From Puffinus mauretanicus (lineage: Eukaryota; Chordata; Aves; Procellariiformes; Procellariidae), in NCBI GenBank assembly GCA_023333565.1, contig JAJKFH010004158.1, forward strand, positions 806,001-870,000: a stretch of 64,000 nt of DNA, given 5' to 3'. The position numbers and the translations under genes were made by a program. This document shows, piece after piece, positions 1 to 13,386 of the stretch. Every line of letters starts with the position of its first letter. The first letter of the stretch is position 1. The notes under the pieces are model-generated. The model was given only the letters and a program-made list of their open reading frames with translations. It was not told the DNA's origin and made no database searches.

Positions 1-3000
1 CACAACTTTATAAACGACACAGGTGAAGAAATGAAAGGAAAACAACTCTAATTATACTGTCTCCTTTATACATCTCTTTGCTCATTGCACAGTTTATGCC
101 TGAGGTTGTATCTGCTAGACAGTGCCTACATCTGAGTTTTGTCACAGAATTTCCCTGTAAGGGAGAGTTTCCAATAAAAGAAAGCCCTTGGAAGCACCTG
201 TCAGAGCTCACGCTCACATGGCTCCATCTTCCCTGAGCGTGCAAGCTTTTATAGCTAATCTCTCCTTTGAAGTTTCCCAGGTGCCCAGACAGATCTGATC
301 TTTCGTTCCAAAACGCACTCTAATCTCTCCTTATCCAGAAGGTGGTCTTACTATTTTTTTTCCTAAGAAAATAATCATTGCTTTCCTCCCTTAGAGATGC
401 AATCGTCTCTGTCAGACACAATGCCAGTACCGAGTGGTTACTGAGCAACTCTCCTCGCTTTCACAAAGGGAGGAAACCTCTCCCTGCTTCCCTTCCGTCA
501 CTTACTGCAGTGCTCCTGTATCAATCACTACAACTACATTAGATGTAAACGTCTAACAGGTACATAAACATGTGTAACTCCTGATTTGACTCTGGACAAA
601 CATGATGCTAATAAATTTTTCTGGGGCTATAAAGGGCTTGCGGTGACTTTTTTTTTTTCTTTAAAATACTCCATTATATCTTTATTTTCACATTTAGAAT
701 CCTGCTGGTGTTATGCCTACATGGTCAGAAATGTAATCTCTCACATCCTACTTAGTACCCCCCATTGCCTTCTCAAATTTTGGGAGCAGCACTAAAAATA
801 TATACCACCTGTCTCAGGAGTCATCTGCTTGCTCCTTCTGAACAAACACACTTTTGAAGTAAACACCCTGCAAATTCATCACATCTTTCAGACACTTCTC
901 CAAGAGCTTCCAGGGACTGAATACAGGAAGTTTCAGTGTAGATACTTGGTGGGTATGGATGTTTAACTAACTGTATGGGCAATGCTGATCTGATGGGAAG
1001 TAAGGTATATAAGGCATGATACTTGCTCCATTCTACTTCCCTCGTATCAGATCAGCCCTGCTCATTCAGTATCCAGGAAAACATTTCTGTAGTTGAATAG
1101 GCAGAAGATAATTGCAGCTATTCAGAACTCAGATCAGGAAAAGTGACAGTAAGTATTACACGCACAAATCCCTTTCTATTGTCCTTGTGTGTAAGCACAA
1201 GCTTTGCCATGCTATTAACAAATTCCCGCATGTCATAGGGACTCTCCCCAAGGCGAGTGAACGAATGTCTCATTCTTTGTAGCAAATAATTTTGATAGCC
1301 TGGAAGTTTTAATGCAGCCACACGGTTCCTGTGTATGTCCTGTCATTCGGTAAGACCATAACATTTATTTGGCGGCCCACGCCACACAGTAAAGCAAGAT
1401 AATCCACCTCTTGCCTGCAAGAATGCACCTACACAAACCTTTGGTAACTTGCTCTTGCCATTGTCCTCTGTATGCTATATCCCCATGTAGGAAATGTAAA
1501 GCTTCCCATTTGCTCCGTTTACTGCCTTAAACACAAAGTCTGCTAAAGCGCTCAGATGGAAAGAGCTAAATAAGTTGAATCGTACAAGTATATGATCACA
1601 CGCTATATTTTTCCACATTGTTCAGTCTTTAACCAGTACACATCATACTAACATTCACAAAACAAGCCCAGGTTTAATCTTCTGTACCTCTGAACAAGAG
1701 GAGGAACTAAGGACTTAAGTACTCTTTCCCCACATCCCCATCTTGCTAACTGCATGCTATTAAAAATATTCTTAAACAATGTTAACTTTTCCCTAGTATC
1801 CAAGTATGGTGTTTCTCCAAGCTTTACAGACATTCATGGATTTACGCCAGCAGGGTGAACCAGCAATATTGCAGTACAGCTTACAGACAGGGAACTGGGG
1901 ACAACGAGAAGGGTGAGCTAAAGAAACGTCCACTATTTTTGAGCCTCCTATTTGAGGTAACTTAGCTTTCCCACTAATGCTGACTCCAGTCGTTTAGCTG
2001 TCAAAAGCCAGATCTTAATACTTCTCCTCGGCCATGTGAAGAAGTTCTGTTAAAGTCATGCAGGATGACTCATTCACAGGCCCAGACAGGCACCAGTTCT
2101 CAAGGCAGCTTTCTTGGCCACCATATGATGCTTTCTCTCTTTTACAAGCATCCATCATTTTTTTTTCCATCTTCTCAATTCTGCTACATATGGTGTGACA
2201 CAACATCCTTATGAAGCTCCTTGAAACAACAGCATCTTTTTTCTACTTAGCTGTGATTTGTCCAAAGCACACGCCATCTGTGCATCCTGGAGAAAAAAAA
2301 AACCTGTAGCTAGCGAATGCTTGGCAAACTTTTAAGCAAAAGAAAGCAGGTCATAAAATGGGACATAATGGGCTACATCAACTACAAATCTTGAAATCAA
2401 CCCTCCCTAAATTATACGTGCTAGCACATTATATGTTAATTTTGCTGTTGCATATTGATGTGATGCCCAAATCTCAACCACAGATCTAGACAGCAAGCCA
2501 CTACCATCTCTGCTAGTTTTTGCCCTGTTGGAGATTTGCAGAGGCATAAGAATAAAGTCCAATGCCTTTCACAACACAGCAAACATCCAAAACATTCACC
2601 TCAGATCTAGAAGACCTGGCCCTTCTTGCTTAATAGATATAGAGCGACTTCTATGTAAAAACACAAGTCATTTCATTCACTGAAAATAGAGAAGGGGGGG
2701 AAAAAAAGAATCCCTCTAACACTGAAAGTTAGAGACAGGCTTTCAGGATGCAAATGGACCCCGGTTAACACTTATTAATACTACCTCAAGGTTTTTATTT
2801 TCTATGCATTTAAAAAAATTAAAATAGCTAAAATAAATGACTAAAGCCTGGAAAGGAAATACTATTCATCCTCTTTTATGACATGGAGCTTAGTGCTCTG
2901 CCAACATGCCTCTCCACAGAGACCTCAAGCGGTGACCATTCCCCGCCGACCATTCAATCCTTCACATCTCCTGCGAGGCTGCCAACAAGCACACTAATTA

Positions 3001-3179
3001 CTGCCAACGACGATAACGCTTTCTGTGCTGTGAAATGGATACCTGGCACTGGACTATTCAGCTAATTTCTCAGAGGCGAACAGTTGTCAAATGATAATGA
3101 TTTCTGGCCACTCCAGAAAAAACCTCTATGGGAAACTCTAGGAAAAAAGTTGTGAGACAACGACACAGAGAGAATGAGA
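1..3179. other. Plain intron, nothing recognised
   Basis: AT-rich unique-looking sequence with short chance frames up to 78 residues. Only short simple tracts (for example G7 then A7 near 2694-2707). Confidence 0.55.
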
Positions 3180-3217
3180 ATAACATAAGATGTGACATCT
3201 TCTTGTCACAATGTTAT
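3180..3217. repeat. 14-bp bulged hairpin
   Basis: ATAACAT, AAGA (bulge), TGTGACA, TCTTCT (loop), TGTCACA and ATGTTAT pair as two perfect 7-bp helices around a four-base bulge. It is too short for a typical microRNA precursor. Confidence 0.75.
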
Positions 3218-5303
3218 GTCTCTTTTCTCCTTTCCTCTTTTAAATACGTAGCACCACCACAAAGCCCATTCCTCTAATCGTTTTGCTCTGCTACTCCCTG
3301 GGGCACTTAAGAACACAACTGGTTTTGCTGCCACCTCAGCTGACCGTAGAGGTCCTGGAAGGAGCGGCCTCGAGACCCTCCCACACCCCTGCCAGTCTCT
3401 GCTTGTTTTCCTGATGCCAGTCTTGAAAGTGAAATGGGAAAGAATGGGAGAACATAGCTCAGAAAATGAACCATAAGACGCGTGAGGATTTTAGGAATAA
3501 CTACGGTCCTCTCCGTGTTTTTTTTTCTTGATTCTGTTGAAGTATTTTATTTGGGATGGGTCCATAAGAACCAAGCAACGGAGTGGAGCACATGTCTGTA
3601 AGGTGAAAAGCGCTGCATTTTTACCACCAGCCTGAAGAAATTCAGCCCTTTTCCAACTTTTTTTATTTTAAACCAAAATGGTTTAAACACAATGACTTTT
3701 CACATTTTTACTTTATCAAAAAACCCTGTATATGAGCAAAGTTCATCCTCATTAATGCTCCTTAAGTGTACATATGTCCTTGACATTTTGCCGTATCTGT
3801 GCAATAACATTTATTTTTTATTAAAGCCTCGATGCCATTTTTCAAATACTTGAGCCAGTTCTGTTCAGATGCACAAGACAGCCCTTTTCAGCATTATCAT
3901 GCAAGATGATTCACTTACTTCTTCTGTTAAAATTATTCAATTCTGCCAAAACAAAACAAGCAAATAAAATCCCTCTAGAACACCAACCCAAGCTATTAGC
4001 CTACATAATAGAAATGTTTTAATGAGAACATCTCCATTTTTCTTCTGAAAGAGTTGATTATAGAATCCCACATACAGTTACTACAGCATTTAGCAGATTT
4101 ACAAGTTGTCCTCAGAAGTATCTTTTATCATTGTTTCAGTTTTCGTCTATAGACAACCTCTCTTGGGAATTCTGAAAGGAAATTTGCATTTGTTAAGCCT
4201 TCTGCTCAGAAACCTTTATTAAAGAGGTTACAGGTTAACCGACAGGTTAAGTGGAGCTGCTGACAATTGGAAAACATTGAATCATTTATAAGAACAACTG
4301 TAAAAACCCTATGTGTAAATAAAGATTTTATTACAGACTACAGAGCAATCTACTCTTTGTTCCTGTGATCCGTAGCTCTGCTAACCAAGGATTATGGTAC
4401 CATTTACCAGCCTTATCAACGGTACAACATCCTCAACAGGACGTGAAGTGGTTTAGAGCTTTATTCTGTGGAATACTACAGCATGATGTGCCCAATCAGC
4501 CGCTGCAGGAGTAGAAGGAAGTCTAAAATAAAAATATAGTTCAATATGCAGAGGGTGAAACGGTACTGGGGAAAAGAAGGCAGACTCATTCATATTCCCT
4601 CACAGGATAAGATACATCCTTTTCATCACTTCTTATTTTTTTACATATTCTACAGCCGGTAACAAAAGATGACCTGCAGGCACTTTCTGTCAAATGCCTG
4701 TCAAAGTTACGTTATGTATAACAATCTAGAAGGATAGCAACTAAAATGTGCTAACATTTCTTAATGCATTATTTGAAACTGTACTGAATATCTTTATTGC
4801 TACGATTTAAAGCGATAGCAATGGGTGTGGCAAATACTCTTTCAGTGTCACTCGCCATTGATACTAAACTGGGAACATGTAAACCATCTGGAAAAAATGT
4901 ACGCATGAGGAAGTTTAGGGGGATCTAGTCCAAGCACAAGTTTTGGCTGATTTAAATGAACTTATTCAAATCTCCTTTTTAACACCAAGAAATAATGTAG
5001 AAACAAAAGGAAAGAGGAAAAAATGCTGTCTTTTGTTTCAGCAATGATCAAACCAGACCACACGAGTGGAAGATTGCATAAACACATTCTTGCCACATTC
5101 AGCCCAGGAGGGTATACATGGCAGCGCACCCTTTTCCTAGCTAACTACTGTCTCAATAGTCGATTGAGATTCTGTTCCAGTCCGGTCCAATACTAATTTT
5201 TAAACCCCAGAGAATGATGAAGTATATTACTTTATCTGTAAAATCACTTCCTTATTTCTTCTACTCTGGGAAGAAAAATTCTATTTCTGGGAGTTAGTTT
5301 TGC
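3218..5303. other. Plain intron, nothing recognised
   Basis: AT-rich; a slightly GC-richer patch at 3290-3420 has no recognised similarity. Confidence 0.55.
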
Positions 5304-5329
5304 GGGGGGTGGGGTGGGGGTGGGGTGGG
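5304..5329 (+). repeat. Strong G-quadruplex-forming motif
   Basis: Five G-runs of lengths 6, 4, 5, 4 and 3 are separated by single T residues, followed by more G-runs to about 5394. Single-base loops make this one of the most stable classes of intramolecular quadruplex. The G-strand is the template strand of MACROD2, so the transcript would be C-rich here. Confidence 0.85.
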
Positions 5330-6099
5330 TTTGGAGGTTTTTTTGCGGGGGAGGGAGGCGTGTGTTTGTTTTGTTATGGGAAAGGGTGGGGGAGTGATGA
5401 AAAATATTTTCAGGTATTTATCAGTTAGATATTATTTTGCTATGGGAGGAATTAATACTGTCAAGATTTTACAGTTGTGTTTTGTAAAGCTGCTTGAAAT
5501 ATATATTTCTGAATATTTCTAAAGCATGTGACCCTCACCCATTACACGCATTTAAAAAAACCAGATATTGAGAATATGGAATATGGCCATTCGGAAATGT
5601 CAATGTATACTTGCAACTGGTCCCTCTGAAAATTACAACCCTATACCAGTATCCTGTACAGACAGGAACAACATAGGGAATCTAACATATCCATTTTAGT
5701 AACTCTGTACAGATCCTAGTGATGCACTTATTTATAAATATTAACTAAAGAAACAACAGAGTAGATAGAACATTTTTTTTATTTCTGTTAAAACACCAAG
5801 GTCAGATTCTGAAACCTCACATTTGGCTTCTGTAGATTTATGATGTTTAAATATTTTGCTGCAGCAGCAGCTCTTCTTGGTGTTAACCTCCTCGACGTGT
5901 TTAAATACCGAGGTAACTATGTGAAAGCCTGAGCTCTACAGATATCTCACTAAACACAAGCAGATGCCAGTACTTCCTGGAGAAACCAAAACCCAAAAAA
6001 CCTAGACTATTTTTGTTCGGTTGCTTAAATGCAGAATTAACACTGTAGCATTAGTAGCATTCCTGTTTGAAAATTTAGACAAAGAGCAACTTGGACTCT

Positions 6100-7480
6100 A
6101 CAACTCTACCTCTCTGAGTTCAGCCTCCTTTTGCCACTGGCCACCAAGTCATGAACCCCTTTCCAAAAAGTGATTAAGCTCTGTTGTAAAACTACTGAAG
6201 CCACTTTGTCCCCTGCTGGACAGGTTGCTCACAGCTTCTCCACTCTGATAGTTAAACACCTTCTTACCAGCTTCAAGTCATTTGTGGCCAGTTTATCTCC
6301 ATTTGCTCCTGTGCCAGCATTACCCTCCAGCTTCAGCAGCTGCTCTTGCTATTTACCTGCCTGATATATTTATAGAGAGCAACAAGATCCCCTCTCTCAG
6401 CTTACTTTTGCTGGGTGTAAAAGCCAAATTTTTTTATCCTCCTCTCAGTAAATAAGCTCTCCTTGTTGTTTTCCAGTTCCAGGCCGCATTCATGCTTCTT
6501 AAACACAAGCGATCACAACAGTACGCTGAATTCAACAGCAGGTTTCTCTAGTGTCTCACACATCACAACCGTGTCCCTATTTTTCTAGAATATTTCATAC
6601 CATACCTCCTAACACTGCACTTGCCTCGGCCATGGCTTCATCACATCGCTCATTGTCAGTCATTACGTGATTTAATAATCCCGAGTCTTTTTCCTCTGTC
6701 ATTTCCAGCTGATAAACCTACATTATACAGCAGAAATTTTTATTAACCACAATGTGTATTACCTCATAACTGCCCTGCAAATTTAATCATGTTTCTGTTA
6801 CTCAGTCTTCAACATTATCCGTTATTATGGACAGCAAAAGCTCTACAACTTTGATCAACAAATTCCATTGGTTTCATCTAACTCTCACATCGACGCCATC
6901 AGTGGAAATTACAAAGAAAATCAAAACCACAGGCAAAGTTTGAGAACAGCGACCTTTCTCTAGCCCATTACTTGCTGTAGGCATCTCATCACCTCCACAA
7001 TCTTGGCCAGTCATCATACAATTTTCTACAGATCTCCATCTGCTTCAGCTAATGCAAATTTCCTACATAATATTGCATCATGTGCTTTATCAAAATGCAG
7101 GTAAGATCTGAAGTTTTCCCTTCAAACAGGAAGTCAAGCCCATTATCAAAAAAAGGTATTAGGTAATATCTGAGACAATGTCTTTGGCAAAGTCATGGTT
7201 ACATTTTATCCCAGTTCTCCATTAATCTTGGCGCCTTTAATTATTCTTTATTTCCTTTCTTGCTCAAAAAAATCTGCATATTGTTCAGAACAGATTAACA
7301 AGTTTGTAGTGGGCCAGATCACTTTGTCTTCCTCTTTTGATTGGTTGTCCCTGATTCGAAAGATTTATCACCAACCTTTGCTATTAGAGAAGTCATTTCA
7401 TATTATCAGGTCTTTCTGAATTCTGGAAAGGAGATTATGTTGGCTCCCATGACTTCAGGGCATTTGCGTAAGGACTTCAG
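6100..7480 (-). mobile_element. Ancient, decayed CR1-type LINE (reverse-transcriptase C-terminal part and 3' region)
   Basis: Read on the minus strand, the interval has the order of blocks of a CR1-clade element, heavily mutated. Around 7070-7115 the minus strand aligns with the codons of the CR1 reverse-transcriptase motif YLDFSKAFD, with stops and shifts. Around 6880-6950 lies a match to the FNIFIND region. Around 6360-6470, GAGCAACAAGATCCCCTCTC and AAAAGCCAAATTT on the plus strand resemble the 3' region just before the CR1 tail. Many stops occur in all frames, so it is inactive. The decay suggests an old CR1 or L3-like subfamily shared by many sauropsids. Boundaries are approximate and the call rests on remembered consensus order. 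Same orientation as MACROD2. Confidence 0.68.
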
Positions 7481-8799
7481 AGCTTGGCTTCCACCTTCAT
7501 TATGATAATATTCATTTCCATATACTAAATTCCTGTGGGGCACCCTGTCTCTGCCCTACCTTCACAGCGAATGTCTTTATTTGAATCATATCTGTGCTAG
7601 CTTTAATTTTTCAGAGAAGCATATTTCCATGATGTAGTCAATATTAATGAGTGCAATGATGCTATGCATGTGCACACTGAGAATGTCTTACTTTGAAAGT
7701 GATGTGGAAATCAGTGGGATTTCTCACAGAAGAGAAATCACTTGGTATGAATAGAGATGGCACAAGGCTTTTAAGACTTACTCTGAGAAACAGACCAATT
7801 GAAGAGCATCTGTAGGATTAACCTGGAAGGAAAACAATTCAGTTTTTGGGAGGAAAAAAAAAACAGAAGTGTAATTGCCTCCACACCTCTAAGACGAGTG
7901 CAAGCAGAAATGGGGAGCCTTCTGCCAGGTTATTTGAAGGAAGGATCAGGACAAGAGACATTTAACTAAATCAAAGCCTGCACCTCTCAGAGATAGGAAA
8001 TAGCACCGGGCAACTGTCAGACTGCATCGCTCAGGGTAAAAAAGCAGCATCTCCAAAGCCATCTTGCTTTGCCTTCCTGTGGTCTCCTGTTTTCCTCCCA
8101 GGAGAGAGGAGAACAGAGAGTGTGACAGCAGCCGAGGACAGGCAGCGTCTTGCTGGGTCAGAAATATGAAACTAATCTATACACTAAGCTGAGAATGTGA
8201 AACTAATCTATACCAGGAGGAGAGCTGCCGACTTGGGCAGCTAAAACTGACAGTTTGAGATAGCTTCTGAATGTGTGAACTAAGCCGGAATGAGAACCAC
8301 TTTTACAGTGAAAGGTGCGATCAGCCATTGCTGGGAAAGGAAGGTTGAATTAAGAAACAGGAAACACCAACCCGTTATGGCAAGAAAAAGCTGTTTAAGA
8401 TGTAGGAGGGCTCTGAGCTACTGCTCCCCGAGTAGGAGTGCAAAGCCTGGCGATGGCAGCAAGGACAGAGCGAGAAGGAAAAAAGTGAAGTAACAAAGGC
8501 AGAAAGTCAGGAAGTTGCTCCTACTAAGTAAGGCAATATTGCCCCAACTAGCCACAGTGTTGCGAGATGAAGCCTATCTGTAACAGAACAGGGGTAGTCT
8601 AATGAAACAAATTCCCGAAGAGGGTTTATTATCCTGGCCTTGGTCAATAAGTAGCCCTTCCCAGGGACAATCACATCCGTACCATAGGAAATCCAAAGTA
8701 CTTTTCCCACTTTGCTGTCACAGTTTCCTGAGTCAAAGACATACAAAAGGATAATTGCATCTGTATTCCAACCCACTGTCCCAGCACGCAGCAAACCGT
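7481..8799. other. Intron with one short duplication
   Basis: Apart from the 16-bp duplication at 8167-8213, nothing is recognised. 8500-8800 may be the 5' part of the L2-like fragment, but I could not align it. Confidence 0.45.
8167..8213. repeat. 16-bp direct duplication, period 31
   Basis: TGAAACTAATCTATAC occurs at 8167-8182 and exactly again at 8198-8213. This is a recent local duplication or two units of a degraded tandem repeat. Confidence 0.85.
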
Positions 8800-8935
8800 G
8801 ATGCCACGGCCCAGCACAGATCTCTTTCCAAAGCATTGCTGGCCAGAAGAGAAAATTGCCTCTAAACTGAACCAAGCTCTCTCTCTCCCACTTCAAATCC
8901 ATCCTCAAGATTCACCTCTACTGTGAAGCCAGAAG
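8800..8935 (+). mobile_element. Probable L2-type LINE 3' end fragment
   Basis: The stretch reads, in order, a CCAGAAGAGAAAATTGCCTC block, a CTCTCTCTCCCACTTCAAAT block, and CATCCTCAAGATTCACCTCT before GTGAAGCC. This is the typical 3' segment of L2-clade elements (TTCAAATCC, CTCAAGACTCACCT and GTGAAGCC words). No intact tail is visible. It overlaps a 133-residue minus-strand frame that I regard as chance. The family is recalled, not searched. Confidence 0.5.
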
Positions 8936-10307
8936 AAAAAGAAACAGCTAACCGATTATGGCTAAGTAGTAGCTGGGGATAGCTGATTTAAAAAAATAAG
9001 CTTTCTGCAAACAATCATGCAACAAATAGCCAGTGTAACAGTGCAATTTTAGTTTGCGCTACCCTCTGTTTTCCCTTTCTGTTCCTTTCATTTGTCACAC
9101 TTGCACTTCAAATTAGACTCTTACCTCTTTAGAACAGGAACTTCTAGCTATATGGCACAATGATCTAAATGGTGATCACATTAAAATCATACATAATAAT
9201 ACGTGCTCAGGGCATTAAACAGGTACTTGTTTAACATAAAGATGTCAGGCAGAGATTCTGCAGTATCTCTTACTACACCATGGTTTGTCTTGATATTTCT
9301 TTTAATCCCCTCAACAGCCCCCTAGGTTTATATTGTTACAAAGGAAAAAGCATCTCAAAGCCACTGTATGTGTCAGTTTAACAACTACTGCTAAATAATT
9401 TACTGCAAACAACAAAGGCTAAAGAGTTATCTGAAGATGCCACGGGAGCATTCTGTGCACATTTGCCATCTTAATTTCAGTGCCAAATTATTTTGTTTGA
9501 TTTTTATCCAAAGGCCAAAGGTAAACCCTGTCACTGAGGAAGGGGTGCAAAAAGTGCTGATTTCAGAAAACAAAGCAATCGTGGTGATGACAGCATTTAG
9601 CTTTGGTCTACTGGTGGCAGATATGTCACTTTTATGCAACTTCATATAGAATACACTAATAAAACATGATAAAAGTCTGCTCTACTTACGGAGGCATGCA
9701 GCTGATGATAACCCACAGCGGAAAGTTAATTTTAAAAAGTCAGCATTTTAATTCTGCTAGCAGTTTTTAATTCTCCACTTTAAAAATTTACATCTTTAGA
9801 AAAATATGTTTGATTTGTAAAACTATATACTTTGTGTTGTTATTTGGGTTGAGGTTTTAAAATATGCTGTCATTTACAGCCAAGCACTCTGAAATTAAAA
9901 CTTCCTGAACATTATCAAGCATACGAAGATTTATTTTTGAAAGCACTCATTTTTGAAAAAGCAGCGTACACTGAAATAAGGGAAAGTTTGTGTTTGAATA
10001 CAGTTTAGTGTATCCTGCCTGACAAAATATATAAGCACCAAAACATTCCAAACTTCTTCAAAGAAAATGCCCAGAAGTTGTAATTTATACCATTTTCTGA
10101 AGTGAACGGAACAGGCCTGATAGTCTCACAAGAATAGCTCCTCTTATGTAGTTTGTCCCTCCCGCTTTGAGCTCTAGCTGGATCCCAGAAATGAAGAAAT
10201 TCAAGACATGTAGGATAATGATATAGTTTGAAAGTGAGACTAAGGGATTAAATTTAAAGACTGTTCTTATTCTATGTGAATCACAACTTTAACATTTGGC
10301 TATCCGC

Positions 10308-10318
10308 GGGGGGGGGGG
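10308..10318 (+). repeat. G11 homopolymer
   Basis: Eleven G residues preceded by CGC. Isolated simple sequence. Confidence 0.95.
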
Positions 10319-10459
10319 AGAAGTAATAACATCTAGTAGTTTGGGGACCACTATCTGGCAGAATTCTCTAGCTGGCAGAATACTGGCAATCAGAAGTGGA
10401 TCATGCACACTACATCTTATATAAAAGAGCCCACATGCCTCTTCGCGCTAAAATAACAG

Positions 10460-10479
10460 CTATGCTATACTAAGCATAG
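10460..10479. repeat. 7-bp perfect hairpin
   Basis: CTATGCT and AGCATAG pair across a six-base loop ATACTA. A short CGT triplet run follows at about 10483-10491. Probably chance. Confidence 0.5.
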
Positions 10480-13376
10480 TGTTCGTCGTCGTCTTCAGCA
10501 AAACCATGACTGCAGAAGAAAGCGGAGCGCAGGGTGCTTTTATTGATTTATATGGAGTAAACATTTTTTTGGACACAGCATCAGAGAAAACTTTCTTCTA
10601 ATACAGCTGGGCAAATGCTTTAAATAAATAAATAGCTTGCCAAAGCCTCTAGATCATCACAAATATCAACTCTGACCTAAAAACAGTAACGGAACAAACT
10701 GCAGGTTTCTTAAACGTGAACAGATATTTGTGATCATTATAAATGCAGCACTTAATATTTTTCATTCGCTTCTGTGTTGGTTTTTCTTTCCCCAGATCTA
10801 ATCCAATTTCCTACAAAAGCTCTTCTTTTTCTGTGTTATTCACGTCCACGCTCCAGCATTCAGAAGCTAGGAACATATACTATACAGCATATGCTGATAC
10901 TTGCAAATATCAGCATTGAAAGCAGTCTCTGAAAAGAAGCTACAATGAATCATTTCAGCATGCTGATTAGAATTTTTACTACTTTTAAATTTCAACTTTC
11001 TTTTTTTTACTGCATCTTAATGCACTGTTCTTTCCCTCTTTGGCTGCCTGCAACTCACTGTTTGTAACTAAAGAACTCCTTTTCTGGTTTATCTCTGACT
11101 GTAAAGTAGTTTACGATGTTCTGCATGGTGAACAGCACATATAAAAATAAATTGTATGCTAAATATGCTCAGAAGGTAATATGATAGCAAATCAAGAAAC
11201 AGGAAGATTTAAACCTCCCCTGCTGCCCAAAAGACAAACAGCTTAGCAGAGATGAGGGATATCAGCTTTGGTTCAATATTCTACTTCTCCTGTAGAATAA
11301 ATATTTATATTACATATATGGATATTATGTTTTATAACAATAAATGCCACTCCAGAATACCAAATAAGATAAAAAGCTGGACAGGCAGCTGAATTTCGAT
11401 TCTCCATACAAAGCTACTGCATTCGATTTCAGCTCTTACTGCCATCCAACATCTAAGGGAACGATGCAAGCCTGAAATTACATTGTGCAATGCACTCCAT
11501 CACATGTTCAGGGGGGTTAGCAAGGCATCCAGGCACGTGCAAGAAGTTATACACGTGCTTTAGTACTTTGCTGGGTGGGGGACCTCACCGTGGAGCAAGG
11601 CTACTGAAAACATCGACTTTCCAATAGTTATTCCTGATGCACGCAAAGCTTGATGAGCGCTTACTGGAGCAAAGTGCTCTCCCCATACTGCCCCATCCTC
11701 TCCCAAAACCAAACGGAACGAAAACTCTCCATCCCTCAAGAAACAACCTTCTAGAGTGCATAATATATATTCCAAAAGGTTAGAAAGTGTCTGTGTATCT
11801 GTATACATACCATTTATCAAATTAACTACATTAAGAAAAATAAGCATTAACTTTAAATCAGGTCTTCAGAAGTTAAAAATAGCTATTACACTGTGCTACA
11901 CACTTTACTACTCAAGATCACTGAGGAGGAAACATATAACCATAAATAACATACTACATTTAATAGGGAAACTATAAGAGGGCAGTATATCAAAACCTGC
12001 TATTTACTTGACACAACTCACACAGTAAGCTCATTTTTGTTGTAAGTAAATCACTTCAATGTAAACAAGGACTTCAGAAAAACAAGCAAGAATTCATAGT
12101 CTAACTCAGGAGAACCATAAATCTGAATGTTTCCATATGAGAAAATGGACACAAACCCACTCCTTGCATCAAATTTTCAGCATACAAGAAATGTATCTTG
12201 TTAGCATGCATCATATCATTACAGCGCTATTCATTGAGATGCCAGAACTGAAGAATCCCCAAACAGTCTGAAATGGACAGATGGGTAAAGCTTTTATCAT
12301 GTTCCCAGAATGGCTGTTTTCGTGACATGCCTGAAAGAAAACACAGACGTATATGACCCTTTTTAATTTTGCTCCTCCGAGTCAGTATGCTTCGCTGAAC
12401 AAGACATAGTTCAGCAGCAGGTCTCAAAGAGTTACGGAAGTGAGCGCTCCATTTATGACTCCCGAGAAATAAAAATCAGGGCACTGATTTTTTTTCAGGT
12501 AAACTACCTTCAGTCAGAAATGGATGCTTGTTCTCCATTTGAACACTCTACAGAGCTGTAAATATCACACTTGTACACCCAAATTAATTTGCAGAATTGC
12601 TTCGGGTGAAGAATTCCCGTTGAACAAGATAAGCATAGGCCATAAACCTGAAACGTCATCAGTTCTCATCAGCAACTCGCTGGACTCTTGATGCTCACGG
12701 TAATTTATTCTTAGCTAACTAAGAGCAAACCTCCCTGGTTATGATACCGTCTTCATGCCACCATCCAATAGGCTACTTCACTGCAATGACTTTTAGATTA
12801 AATTGTATTGATAAAACATGGAATTGTTAATAGGACCACACAATGAATTTGTATTTTGAATAGCTGAAACTACAGAAGCAGAAAACTAACTATAAATCTG
12901 CATTACATAATTTTACTTGTCTTTCTACAGCTGGAAATGTTAATCGGAGCAATCCAACCCAAATTCTTATGGCCAAAGTAGGAAATAAGTAACGGTGGAA
13001 AACATTCTCTGCAAACATTCATTCCACGATACGTTTCTGAACATCTATTTTGTGCTCATTACCCACAAAAATCCAAAGCGCATGAGTTTACTCACAGTGT
13101 TACTCACAACAGCACATTTTGATCTTACTAAAACATTCAGAAGAAAATTATCTACAGTATGTTCACATGCTGACTTTCTGATTCATGCCGAGATGGCTGT
13201 TCATTCAACCCTGTAACATCAACATCACCATGTGACTTATAAGTCTAATTAGCACTCCACAAATTATGAATGGCAAATATTCCCAGTGAACCGTTCCTAA
13301 ACACTCTGAAGACTGAGAAATAAATACAGGAGAAATTTTTTACGACTTTTCATATGTAAGAAATTGGTCATTTTAT

Positions 13377-13386
13377 GGGGGGGGGG
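13377..13386 (+). repeat. G10 homopolymer
   Basis: Ten G residues in AT-rich intron. Isolated simple sequence. Confidence 0.95.

Noticed and set aside
3180..3217. microRNA precursor
   Set aside because: The stem is about 14 bp, well short of the 20-plus bp needed.
8507..8908. 133-residue minus-strand frame as a gene
   Set aside because: It overlaps an L2-like LINE tail in antisense and has no recognisable domain.
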